Shown here piece after piece: positions 6,088-12,333 of a stretch of DNA of 12,333 bases. The notes beneath the pieces are model-generated. The model searched no databases and was not told where the DNA came from. It saw only the letters and a program-made list of their open reading frames with translations. Position 1 is the stretch's first letter. Each line of letters opens with the position of its first letter. The position numbers and the translations under genes are program-made. Source of the stretch: a bacterium (GTDB taxonomy: Bacteria; Bacteroidota; Ignavibacteria; Kapaibacteriales; Kapaibacteriaceae); contig JAGVJW010000160.1 of the NCBI GenBank assembly GCA_020050895.1, forward strand, positions 1 through 12,333. Direction: 5' to 3'.

Positions 6088-9000
6088 AAAACATCCTATA
6101 CACTCTTCTCATTTTTGCCGCTCTTACGGCATGTTCTACAACGGACTCAACTGAACCATCGATATCGATGCAGGGCAGACGCGACTTCGAAGACCTGAAG
6201 TACGGCGATCCACGGATTGGTGCTATTCCACCGGGTATACGTCCTAGAGAACAAAACTTTGTGAAGACCATTTCGGGATATCGTAAAAAAAGTGAAGAAG
6301 TTCAGGAATATGGAGCTTTTACGCAGGTTGGTCCGTGGAATATTGGCGGCCGTACAAGGGCGTTTGCTATTGATGTCGCCGACACAAATGCTCTGTACGC
6401 TGGGGGAGTGTCGGGCGGACTATGGAAGAGCGCCGACGGAGGCAAATCGTGGATGATGTTGACGAAGCCCGACGACAATCATACCGTTACAGGGCTAGTG
6501 CAAGACAGGCGTGTTGGTCGGACACAAAATTGGTATTACTGTACCGGCGAGGCGTGGGGTAATTCTGCCCAGATTACAGGCAATGGAATATTCAAATCAA
6601 TCGATGGTGGAACCACCTGGAACGTTCTGCCATCAACAGTAAGCCAGTTCACGCCTTCACCACATGCATTCGCCTATGGTTGGAGGATCGCTACCGATCC
6701 TTCGGATACCAATGATGCAGTTTACGTGGCAACGAGCCGCTTCGGAATAACCAGAACTACGAATGGCGGCGAGACCTGGCAAACAGTGCTGCCAACAAAT
6801 TCGTTTTTCTCCGACGTCATAATCACAGAAGACGGAGTTAAGTATGCAGCACTAAGTTCTTTCACTGGCTCTTCTGGTGTGAAGGCTTCAAAGTGGGGTG
6901 TTTATCGCTCATTAGATGGAGTGAATTGGGTTAACATTACACCCGTCGATATGAATTCAAACGTCAACCGCATTGTTATTGGACTCATTCCCTCTCAAAC
7001 CGAATCATTCTTCATCATCGCAGAAACACCTAATTCTGGTACCAATGGCAAGTTTCGTTTAAACGAGGGAATTCGCGATGAATGGCATTCGCTATGGAAA
7101 TACAATTATCTCTCAGGTGATGGATCTGCAGCAGGTGGTCTTTGGGAAAACAGATCGGCTAGTATACCATTATTTGGCGGACGCAACGGAGACTTCTTTT
7201 CGCAGGGTGGATATGACTTGACTGTTGCTGCGTCGCCTGACGATACAAACATCGTGTTTCTCGGTGGTACTAATCTGTATCGCTCAACCAATGCATTCCA
7301 AACTCCAGATGAGTCTTCGTGGATCGGTGGCTATGGTCTGCCAATTCCCGGCATGTTATTTAACTCATATCCAAAACATCATCCAGATCAACACGCAGTT
7401 GTTTTCAATACGCAGCTGCCAAATGTTGTATGGAGTATGAACGATGGTGGCATCATGCGCACAAATAGGGCGGACGCCGATTCGGTGGAATGGATGGACC
7501 TCAACCGTGGATATTATACAACGCAATTCTATGCAATCGCCGTTCGTGATAAAGAAAATGATAATCTTGTGTTAGGGGGCATGCAGGACAACGGAACATG
7601 GCAGAGTGTTTCATTAGATAGCTCTCAACCATGGATTAGAAGGAATGGAGGAGACGGTGCCTACTGCTACATCGCGAATGACGCGTTGAACCTTTATGTG
7701 TCCACACAATCCGGACGAGTGCGGCGTGTAGTTCTCGACGGAAGTGGGAACGAAGTCGCACGGACGCGGGTGGACCCGATTGGACCTGTACCAGCGGACT
7801 ATTTGTTCATCAATCCATTCGCCATCGACCCATCAGACGAGAAAATCATGTATCTGGCGGCAGGACCAATTCTCTATAGATGCAACAATCTTACAGGGAT
7901 TCCTCTGGGTAGCGAAGACTCTACGAGCATCAATTGGGACAGCCTACCATCAACGCGAACGCCCGGCGTAATGATTTCTGCAGTTGCAGTAACGAAAACA
8001 GACCACAGAGTGTACTATGGCACGGCGGGAGGTAAGATATATCGTCTCGACAATGCCAACGTTGCACAACCTACTCCAATAGAAAAACTCGCACGAAGCG
8101 GTTATGTAAACAGTATTACAATCCATCCGCAAAACAATGATTTCCTGATAGCATGTTATTCTAATTATGGCGTCGTTAGCATGTATGCTTCCTCCGACGG
8201 AGGCGACTCATGGAACGCTGTCTCCGGCAATCTTGAAGAAAATACTGGGGGAGGTGGAAGCGGACCCGCTGTAAACTGGGCGGCAATTGTGCCCTACAGT
8301 CAGGATACAACCATATACATAGCTGCAACATCGAGTGGATTATACTTCGCTCCACAGCTCAATGGAATGTCGACGGTGTGGAGTCCGCTTGCAGAACAAT
8401 CAATTGGAAATGTACCAAGCGATATGGTGGTTGCACGTTTTTCCGACAAGACTGTTTTTGTTGGCACACATGGCAGGGGAGTATTTAAGGGCAGGATTAA
8501 TTCGATACCTCCACGAGTTCAGGCGCCAGTGCTACTGTGGCCGGTGTCTTTGACCCGAGGCGTATTGTTAGACGTTGTCTTGAAATGGAATCGGGTACCT
8601 GATGCTGTTAGTTATTCAGTTGAGTTGTCCTCCGATGCTAACTTTATAACAGAAGTTAAAACATACGATGGGTTGTATGCAGATACACTTAAGGTACAGT
8701 CGTTGGTCCAAGGACCAGTGACGTATTACTGGCGCGTCTTCGCATTCGGTCCTGGAGGCCGCAGTGAGCCATCAGAAACATGGTCGTTTCAAACTGCTGT
8801 GCGTCCGCCAAATCTGATCTATCCTCCTCCCGGAGCAACCGATATAGCAGGCAATCCGGTCAATGTTGTTTGGGAACGTGTTGAAGGAGCCATAGCCTAC
8901 GATCTGGAAGTGGCGCCGAATTTTACGTTTACAAACCTCGTGTTCAGCAGGTATGGGATAACAGATACAGTTGCAGGACTTACAGGACTTGAAAGCAATA

Positions 9001-9353
9001 AGCGTTATTTCTGGCATGTGCGTTCAGTCAGCCAGGACACTGCCGGTGTTTGGGCTCAACGGTCGCTGTTTAATACCGGCATTATCTCATCCGTCGGCAC
9101 AGAGCAAGATCAACCATCGCTTTCTGTAACTCCAAATCCAGCATCGGACAAGATTTTCGTGGAGAAGATTTCTGATTGGTGGATGCCCCTTACCATCAAC
9201 ATCATAGATGTGAGCGGCAAGGTCATCATTCAGCGTACTGCAGATCCTTCGGCGCTCACACTTGATGTACGATTACTATCACCCGGTATGTACACAATTC
9301 AAGTACAACATGGTAATGTTGTTTACAAAGCTCCTTTTCATATAATTCGTTAA
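6084..9353 (+). CDS. BNR/Asp-box beta-propeller lipoprotein with two FN3-like domains and a T9SS type A sorting domain, 1089 residues
   Basis: Predicted exported surface protein. Residues 1-17 form a lipoprotein signal peptide with lipobox LTAC; Cys17 would be lipidated. Residues about 80-805 form Asp-box (BNR/VPS10-like) propellers. Clear Asp-boxes are SADGGKSW (116-123), SIDGGTTW (172-179), TTNGGETW (225-232), SLDGVNW (276-282) and SSDGGDSW (703-710); the section between 283 and 700 has only degenerate repeats. GTHGRGVF (794-801) is the usual close of such propellers. Two FN3-like domains follow (about 812-905 and 908-998), both with the WxRV/WERV and YYWRV/YFWHV pattern. The last 80 residues carry a T9SS sorting tail: LSVTPNPASDKIFVE, then DVSGKVI and LSPGMYTIQVQ. 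No sialidase FRIP motif or catalytic set is evident, so annotation as a glycosyl hydrolase would be unsafe; binding or structural roles are likelier. The frame is open upstream to 5925 inside the flippase, but the ATG at 6084 gives the signal peptide and the ATGA overlap. Confidence 0.9.
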   Translation: MKNILYTLLIFAALTACSTTDSTEPSISMQGRRDFEDLKYGDPRIGAIPPGIRPREQNFVKTISGYRKKSEEVQEYGAFTQVGPWNIGGRTRAFAIDVADTNALYAGGVSGGLWKSADGGKSWMMLTKPDDNHTVTGLVQDRRVGRTQNWYYCTGEAWGNSAQITGNGIFKSIDGGTTWNVLPSTVSQFTPSPHAFAYGWRIATDPSDTNDAVYVATSRFGITRTTNGGETWQTVLPTNSFFSDVIITEDGVKYAALSSFTGSSGVKASKWGVYRSLDGVNWVNITPVDMNSNVNRIVIGLIPSQTESFFIIAETPNSGTNGKFRLNEGIRDEWHSLWKYNYLSGDGSAAGGLWENRSASIPLFGGRNGDFFSQGGYDLTVAASPDDTNIVFLGGTNLYRSTNAFQTPDESSWIGGYGLPIPGMLFNSYPKHHPDQHAVVFNTQLPNVVWSMNDGGIMRTNRADADSVEWMDLNRGYYTTQFYAIAVRDKENDNLVLGGMQDNGTWQSVSLDSSQPWIRRNGGDGAYCYIANDALNLYVSTQSGRVRRVVLDGSGNEVARTRVDPIGPVPADYLFINPFAIDPSDEKIMYLAAGPILYRCNNLTGIPLGSEDSTSINWDSLPSTRTPGVMISAVAVTKTDHRVYYGTAGGKIYRLDNANVAQPTPIEKLARSGYVNSITIHPQNNDFLIACYSNYGVVSMYASSDGGDSWNAVSGNLEENTGGGGSGPAVNWAAIVPYSQDTTIYIAATSSGLYFAPQLNGMSTVWSPLAEQSIGNVPSDMVVARFSDKTVFVGTHGRGVFKGRINSIPPRVQAPVLLWPVSLTRGVLLDVVLKWNRVPDAVSYSVELSSDANFITEVKTYDGLYADTLKVQSLVQGPVTYYWRVFAFGPGGRSEPSETWSFQTAVRPPNLIYPPPGATDIAGNPVNVVWERVEGAIAYDLEVAPNFTFTNLVFSRYGITDTVAGLTGLESNKRYFWHVRSVSQDTAGVWAQRSLFNTGIISSVGTEQDQPSLSVTPNPASDKIFVEKISDWWMPLTINIIDVSGKVIIQRTADPSALTLDVRLLSPGMYTIQVQHGNVVYKAPFHIIR

Positions 9354-10861
9354 GGGGTTACAAATGTTGGTGAACCGGGTCCGATAGGTATACCCAGGTA
9401 GAGCCATGCCAGCATGAAGAGCGACCAGCACACGATGATGGCGAATGAATAGGGCAGCATCAGGGCCATTAGGGTTCCCAGAGAGCTGTTGGACTTATAG
9501 CGTCGCATTGCAACAAGGATGAGAGGGATGTACGAAAGAAGCGGAGCTATCATGTTTGTTGAGGAATCGCCAACGCGGTATGCCATTTGCGTTGCCTCTG
9601 GAGAGATTCCAAGGAGCATAAACATCGGCACAAATACAGGAGCCATAATGGCCCATTTGGCAGAAGCGCTGGCAATCAGCAAGTTTATCAATGCTGTAAC
9701 GAGAATAAACGCCGTTAATAAAACCGGTCCTTGTAAGTTCAAAGCACTTAAAATGTTTGCTCCGTTCACAGCCGTTACTACACCCAGGTTAGACCAGGCG
9801 AAGTAACTGATGAATTGAGCCATTACAAACGAGAGCACAATGTAACCGCCCATGGTTGCCATGCCATCGGATGCAAGCGCTGCAACATCCTTATCGTTTT
9901 TAATGCTTCGGGTGAAAGCTGCATAAACGATTCCGCTGACGAGAAACAGCAGCATTAGTACGAGAACAATGCTCTTTTCGAGTGGCTTGAGCGAGCCGTG
10001 TTCATCGCGCAGGATGGCACCCTCGGGCACTGACATGAACAACAGCCCAACGATTCCCAGCACAAATGCAATTGTTGCAAATAAGAGACCGCGATTTTCC
10101 ATAGTGCTGAGCTTTTCCTGCATCGTTGCATGATCGTTGTTGGACGGGGACCAGTCACCAAGTCTTGGTTCGACAATCTTTTCGCATACCACCGTGCCAA
10201 CGATCGTTAAAAAGAACGTTGATGCAATCATGAAGTACCAATTTGCGGCGGCACTAACTGTGTATACTGGACTGATGAGGTGTGCTGCCGATTCTGTAAT
10301 GCCCCCTAACAAAGGATCCAGCGACGTTACAGAAAGGTTGGCGCTGAAACCGCCGGCAACTCCCGCAAATGTGGCCGACAAGCCGGCGAGAGGGTGACGT
10401 CCGACCGCGGCAAAAATCACAGCGCCTAATGGAATGAGAACAACATACCCGGCATCTGCCACCAGCGATGAATTCACACCGGCAAAGACCAATGCTCCCG
10501 TAAGCAAGCTGTGCGGAACAGAGTGCACAGTCTTTCGCAGCATGGCAGTAATCAAGCCGCCACGCTCTGCAACAGCAATACCAATCATGGTTACCAGGAC
10601 CAGGCCAAGGGGCGGGAAATTCGTGAAATTGACAACGGCATCCGTGAACATTCGCCTGATAAGTGGACCGCTGAGGAGATTTACCACAGTTACGGCTTCG
10701 CCTGTTCCCGGATGGACTACCGACGTGCCGAGCTGAGCTGCGATGAAAGATATAATCACAACCAAACCTGCAGCTATCACAAACAATGTGACGGGGTCTG
10801 GGAGCTTGCTGCCGATGCGTTCAACCGCATCCAGAAATCTTAAAAGCGGGTTGTTTCTCAT
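9350..10861 (-). CDS. abgT: AbgT-family transporter, 503 residues
   Basis: Inner-membrane transporter of the AbgT family. E. coli AbgT takes up p-aminobenzoyl-glutamate, whereas the homologues YdaH and MtrF have been described as exporters of p-aminobenzoate and sulfonamides. The family signature is clear: GVNSSLVADAGYVVLIP (128-144), GGFSANL (170-176) and SLDPLLGG (180-187). A second block has N393 before SASAKWAIMAPVFVPM (398-413), then SPEATQMAYRVGDSSTNMI (420-438). D182, W403, R429 and D432 line up in spacing with the important D193, W420, R446 and D449 of MtrF. Length matches the family (about 500-520) and hydrophobic segments run throughout. The start ATG at 10861 is one end of a perfect palindrome shared with yggS. 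The TAA stop overlaps by four bases (9350-9353) the stop of the convergent propeller gene. No AbgA/AbgB-like M20 hydrolase is beside it, so import versus export cannot be decided from context. Confidence 0.94.
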   Translation of the reverse strand: MRNNPLLRFLDAVERIGSKLPDPVTLFVIAAGLVVIISFIAAQLGTSVVHPGTGEAVTVVNLLSGPLIRRMFTDAVVNFTNFPPLGLVLVTMIGIAVAERGGLITAMLRKTVHSVPHSLLTGALVFAGVNSSLVADAGYVVLIPLGAVIFAAVGRHPLAGLSATFAGVAGGFSANLSVTSLDPLLGGITESAAHLISPVYTVSAAANWYFMIASTFFLTIVGTVVCEKIVEPRLGDWSPSNNDHATMQEKLSTMENRGLLFATIAFVLGIVGLLFMSVPEGAILRDEHGSLKPLEKSIVLVLMLLFLVSGIVYAAFTRSIKNDKDVAALASDGMATMGGYIVLSFVMAQFISYFAWSNLGVVTAVNGANILSALNLQGPVLLTAFILVTALINLLIASASAKWAIMAPVFVPMFMLLGISPEATQMAYRVGDSSTNMIAPLLSYIPLILVAMRRYKSNSSLGTLMALMLPYSFAIIVCWSLFMLAWLYLGIPIGPGSPTFVTP

Positions 10862-10884
10862 AAGGCGAATATATTCGCCTTATG
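10859..10884. promoter_or_regulatory. Perfect 26-bp palindrome joining the abgT and yggS start codons
   Basis: The arm CATAAGGCGAATA (10859-10871) is followed directly by its exact reverse complement (10872-10884). The outermost three bases at each end are the ATG codons of abgT (minus) and yggS (plus), so the whole 20-base intergenic space lies within the palindrome. Each strand carries TATATTCG, one mismatch from TAnnTTTG (10870-10877 on plus, 10866-10873 on minus). On the minus strand a TTG (complement of 10893-10895) sits 19 bases upstream of it; on plus the nearest TTG (10851-10853) is 16 bases upstream. It may be a mirror-image bidirectional promoter giving nearly leaderless transcripts, an operator for a dimeric repressor, or both. 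Confidence 0.6.
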
Positions 10885-11571
10885 TCAGTAGACAAGAGAA
10901 TACTCGTTTTGATGCAACGTGTGGCCGTTGCATGTGAATTGAACGGTCGGGATCTTCAGGATATGAGGGTCCTTCTTGCAACCAAGGATCAACCGGCAGA
11001 GGTAGTGCGGCAAGCTGTTAAGGCAGGCTTGCATCTGTGCGGAGAGAACAAGGTGCAAGACCTTGTAAAAAAAGCTAAGGAAATGGCAAACGACGATGTT
11101 GTTTGGCATTACATCGGACATCTGCAAACAAACAAGGTCAAAGACTGCCTCAGTGTTGCCACCTGCATTCAATCTGTGGATCGAATTCCATTGGTAGAAG
11201 AATTAGGTAGGCACTGCCAGAATCTCAACCAACACATCGATGAGATGGTGGAGGTTAATACAAGTGGGGAGGAAAGTAAGTTCGGCTGCAAGCCCACAGA
11301 AGTGGACTCCATCCTCGAAAGTATTCAGTCGAAGTCCCGCATTCACATCAGGGGGTTCATGACTATCGGTGCGCTGTCGACGGATGAAGCAACTGTCAGG
11401 AAATGCTTCAACATGCTCCGTACAATACGCGACTCTGCAATAACGCGTGGCATGATACCTTCTACTGCCTTTGAGTTATCGATGGGTATGTCGCACGATT
11501 TGGATTGGGCTATTGCTGAAGGCTCAACAATGATCCGTGTAGGGTCTGCAGTGTTTGGCAACCGCACCTAA
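10882..11571 (+). CDS. yggS: YggS/PROSC-family PLP homeostasis protein, 229 residues
   Basis: Cytoplasmic single-domain TIM-barrel protein of the YggS/YlmE/PLPBP family, which binds pyridoxal 5'-phosphate without known enzymatic activity and helps balance vitamin B6 and amino-acid pools. K35 in VLLATKDQP is the expected PLP lysine. Other family motifs are GENKVQDLVKKA (54-65), WHYIGHLQTNK (75-85), SVDR (98-101), VNTSGEESKFG (125-135), RGFMTIG (157-163) and ELSMGMSHDLDWAIAEGSTMIRVG (198-221), the last forming the phosphate-binding end. The length is normal for the family, and the start MSVDKR matches the usual N-terminus. It is divergent from abgT across the shared palindrome and followed 42 bases later by a same-strand envelope-protein gene. 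The protein family is conserved and the gene looks intact. Confidence 0.95.
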   Translation: MSVDKRILVLMQRVAVACELNGRDLQDMRVLLATKDQPAEVVRQAVKAGLHLCGENKVQDLVKKAKEMANDDVVWHYIGHLQTNKVKDCLSVATCIQSVDRIPLVEELGRHCQNLNQHIDEMVEVNTSGEESKFGCKPTEVDSILESIQSKSRIHIRGFMTIGALSTDEATVRKCFNMLRTIRDSAITRGMIPSTAFELSMGMSHDLDWAIAEGSTMIRVGSAVFGNRT

Positions 11572-11578
11572 TAGGTGC
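11564..11578. repeat. 15-base inverted repeat over the yggS stop codon
   Basis: GCACCTA, a central A, then TAGGTGC: seven perfect base pairs around one base, overlapping the TAA at 11569-11571. As a hairpin it would have a GCACC/GGTGC stem with a 5-base loop. No T-run follows, so it is at best a weak terminator; it could also be an operator for the gene starting at 11614. Confidence 0.25.
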
Positions 11579-11613
11579 AACCCAATTAGTATACAGGCGT
11601 AGCGCACCAGACC

Positions 11614-12333
11614 ATGAGCACATTGTTCTCATTTGCAATACTAATCAGTGTCTTAACATCCGATGCCTTGTATGCACAAACGGTTGTAACTGGAATTGTT
11701 GTCGATTCAACAAATGGTCAGCCAATAGGTGGTGCATCACTTAGGATTGTTGGCACAACACGCGGTACGTATACGAAATCGAATGGTGTATATCGCCTGC
11801 CACTCACAGCTGGAGCTACAACGATTGCTGTGCGAAGCATCGGTTATCGGGAGACAACTGTTGCAATTGGCAACCAGACTTCCATCCGCGTAGCGCTTAT
11901 ACCATCAGGTGTTCTCAAGGGTACGGTGACGGTTACAGCCGACATTACACCAGAGGAAGTTGTAAGAAGGGCGATAGAGAGGAAGGAAGAGAATTCTAAG
12001 CGAATCAAGACTCTCGTCAGCACCCTGTATTCAAAAATGAATGCCGGAATCATCGGAGGGGGCATCATGTCGAAAGGAGTTTCGAACGACATGATTGCCG
12101 AGACATTCTCACGCGTTTACGACCAACGATTGCCAACAAAGAAGAAACGCGTGCATATTCTTCAGCGACGTCAAACTAAAAATATTTTACCATCACAAAA
12201 CCTTGCCGTATTCGATCAGTTTTTTGACTTTATGGACGATGAGATAACAATCCTGGAAACGCGGTTGGTGACGCCCCTTTCCAGAGGTGCACTAGATGAA
12301 TATCAATTCCGGATGGTTGACAAAAAACCGCTC
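11614..12333 (+). CDS. Secreted CarboxypepD_reg-like domain protein, DUF5686-type (partial, first 240 residues)
   Basis: The frame is open from the ATG at 11614 to the window edge without a stop, so the C-terminus is missing. Residues 1-21 are a signal peptide (LTSDALYA before Q22). Residues about 23-108 form a CarboxypepD_reg-like beta-sandwich, with VTGIVVDSTNGQPIGGASLRI..GTTRGTYTKSNGVYRL and IAVRSIGYRE, as found at the N-terminus of many Bacteroidota outer-membrane proteins. Next comes ADITPEEVVRRAIERKEENSKRIKTL (109-134), which resembles the start of the DUF5686 region (P-x-x-I-I-x-x-A-I-x-x-K-x-x-N). DUF5686 proteins are large, typically 800 or more residues, and are thought to end in an outer-membrane barrel; their role is poorly defined. 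A SusC-like TonB receptor is the alternative but fits the 109-240 region less well. There is no clear Shine-Dalgarno sequence. The gene lies 42 bases after yggS, so it may be co-transcribed. Confidence 0.75.
   Translation, partial: MSTLFSFAILISVLTSDALYAQTVVTGIVVDSTNGQPIGGASLRIVGTTRGTYTKSNGVYRLPLTAGATTIAVRSIGYRETTVAIGNQTSIRVALIPSGVLKGTVTVTADITPEEVVRRAIERKEENSKRIKTLVSTLYSKMNAGIIGGGIMSKGVSNDMIAETFSRVYDQRLPTKKKRVHILQRRQTKNILPSQNLAVFDQFFDFMDDEITILETRLVTPLSRGALDEYQFRMVDKKPL

Noticed and set aside
6157..6170. 14-base perfect palindrome CATCGATATCGATG near the start of the propeller gene
   Set aside because: A palindrome of this length is expected about 0.7 times per window by chance, and it lies within coding sequence for a flexible post-lipobox linker.
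8704..8717. Inverted repeat TGGTCC-AA-GGACCA in the first FN3-like domain
   Set aside because: It is short, internal to a coding region and without any flanking T-run, so it is probably coincidental.
6084..9353. Annotation of the propeller protein as a sialidase or xyloglucanase-type glycosyl hydrolase
   Set aside because: Asp-boxes are structural and shared by many non-enzymatic propellers; no FRIP motif or catalytic residue set was recognised.
9350..11571. A p-aminobenzoyl-glutamate utilisation operon including abgT
   Set aside because: No AbgA/AbgB-type M20 hydrolase is present, yggS is divergent, and the nearby peptidases are M28 and separately transcribed.
1..12333. CRISPR arrays, tRNA/rRNA genes, insertion sequences, phage genes or a defence system
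   Set aside because: No regularly spaced repeats, cloverleaf-like segments, transposase or integrase motifs, or known defence domains were seen on either strand.

Overview
The window looks like ordinary chromosome from a Bacteroidota/Chlorobiota-type bacterium, possibly an uncultured Ignavibacteria- or Kapabacteria-like lineage. Three things point there: a type IX secretion (T9SS) C-terminal sorting domain, a CarboxypepD_reg-like plus DUF5686-type protein, and the MGRAFEFRRARKEKRW form of the YebC N-terminus. Several TAnnTTTG promoter elements and weak Shine-Dalgarno sequences also fit. The phylum call is inference; no rRNA or other decisive marker is present. No CRISPR array, tRNA, rRNA, insertion sequence or phage gene is visible.

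Layout. At the left edge, on the minus strand, a two-domain GNAT-like acetyltransferase gene (146-1270) runs into the start of yebC (1-135, cut by the window edge). Divergent from it is a secreted carboxypeptidase Q-like M28 metallopeptidase (1388-2734). This converges, two bases apart, with a second and different M28 peptidase carrying PA-like and PDZ domains (2737-4563, minus). Divergent from that one is a pair joined by a 4-base ATGA overlap: a membrane flippase (4624-6087) and a 1089-residue BNR/Asp-box propeller lipoprotein with two FN3-like domains and a T9SS tail (6084-9353). The pair converges, with overlapping stop codons, on an AbgT-family transporter (9350-10861, minus). AbgT is divergent from a yggS/PROSC-family PLP-binding protein gene (10882-11571), which is followed by a secreted CarboxypepD_reg-like/DUF5686-type protein (11614 to the right edge, incomplete).

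How the genes fit together. The theme is the cell envelope and extracellular proteins: two exported M28 peptidases, a flippase, a surface propeller protein and a probable outer-membrane-associated protein. YebC and YggS are conserved housekeeping proteins. Genes are packed tightly, with only 2 bases or a 4-base overlap between convergent pairs and 20 to 117 bases between divergent pairs.

The most striking non-coding structure is a perfect 26-bp palindrome at 10859-10884. Its two ends are the start codons of abgT and yggS. No clearly new multigene system is evident. The most unusual points are that palindrome, the paired divergent TAnnTTTG elements, and the combination of a lipobox with a T9SS sorting tail on a protein translationally coupled to a flippase.
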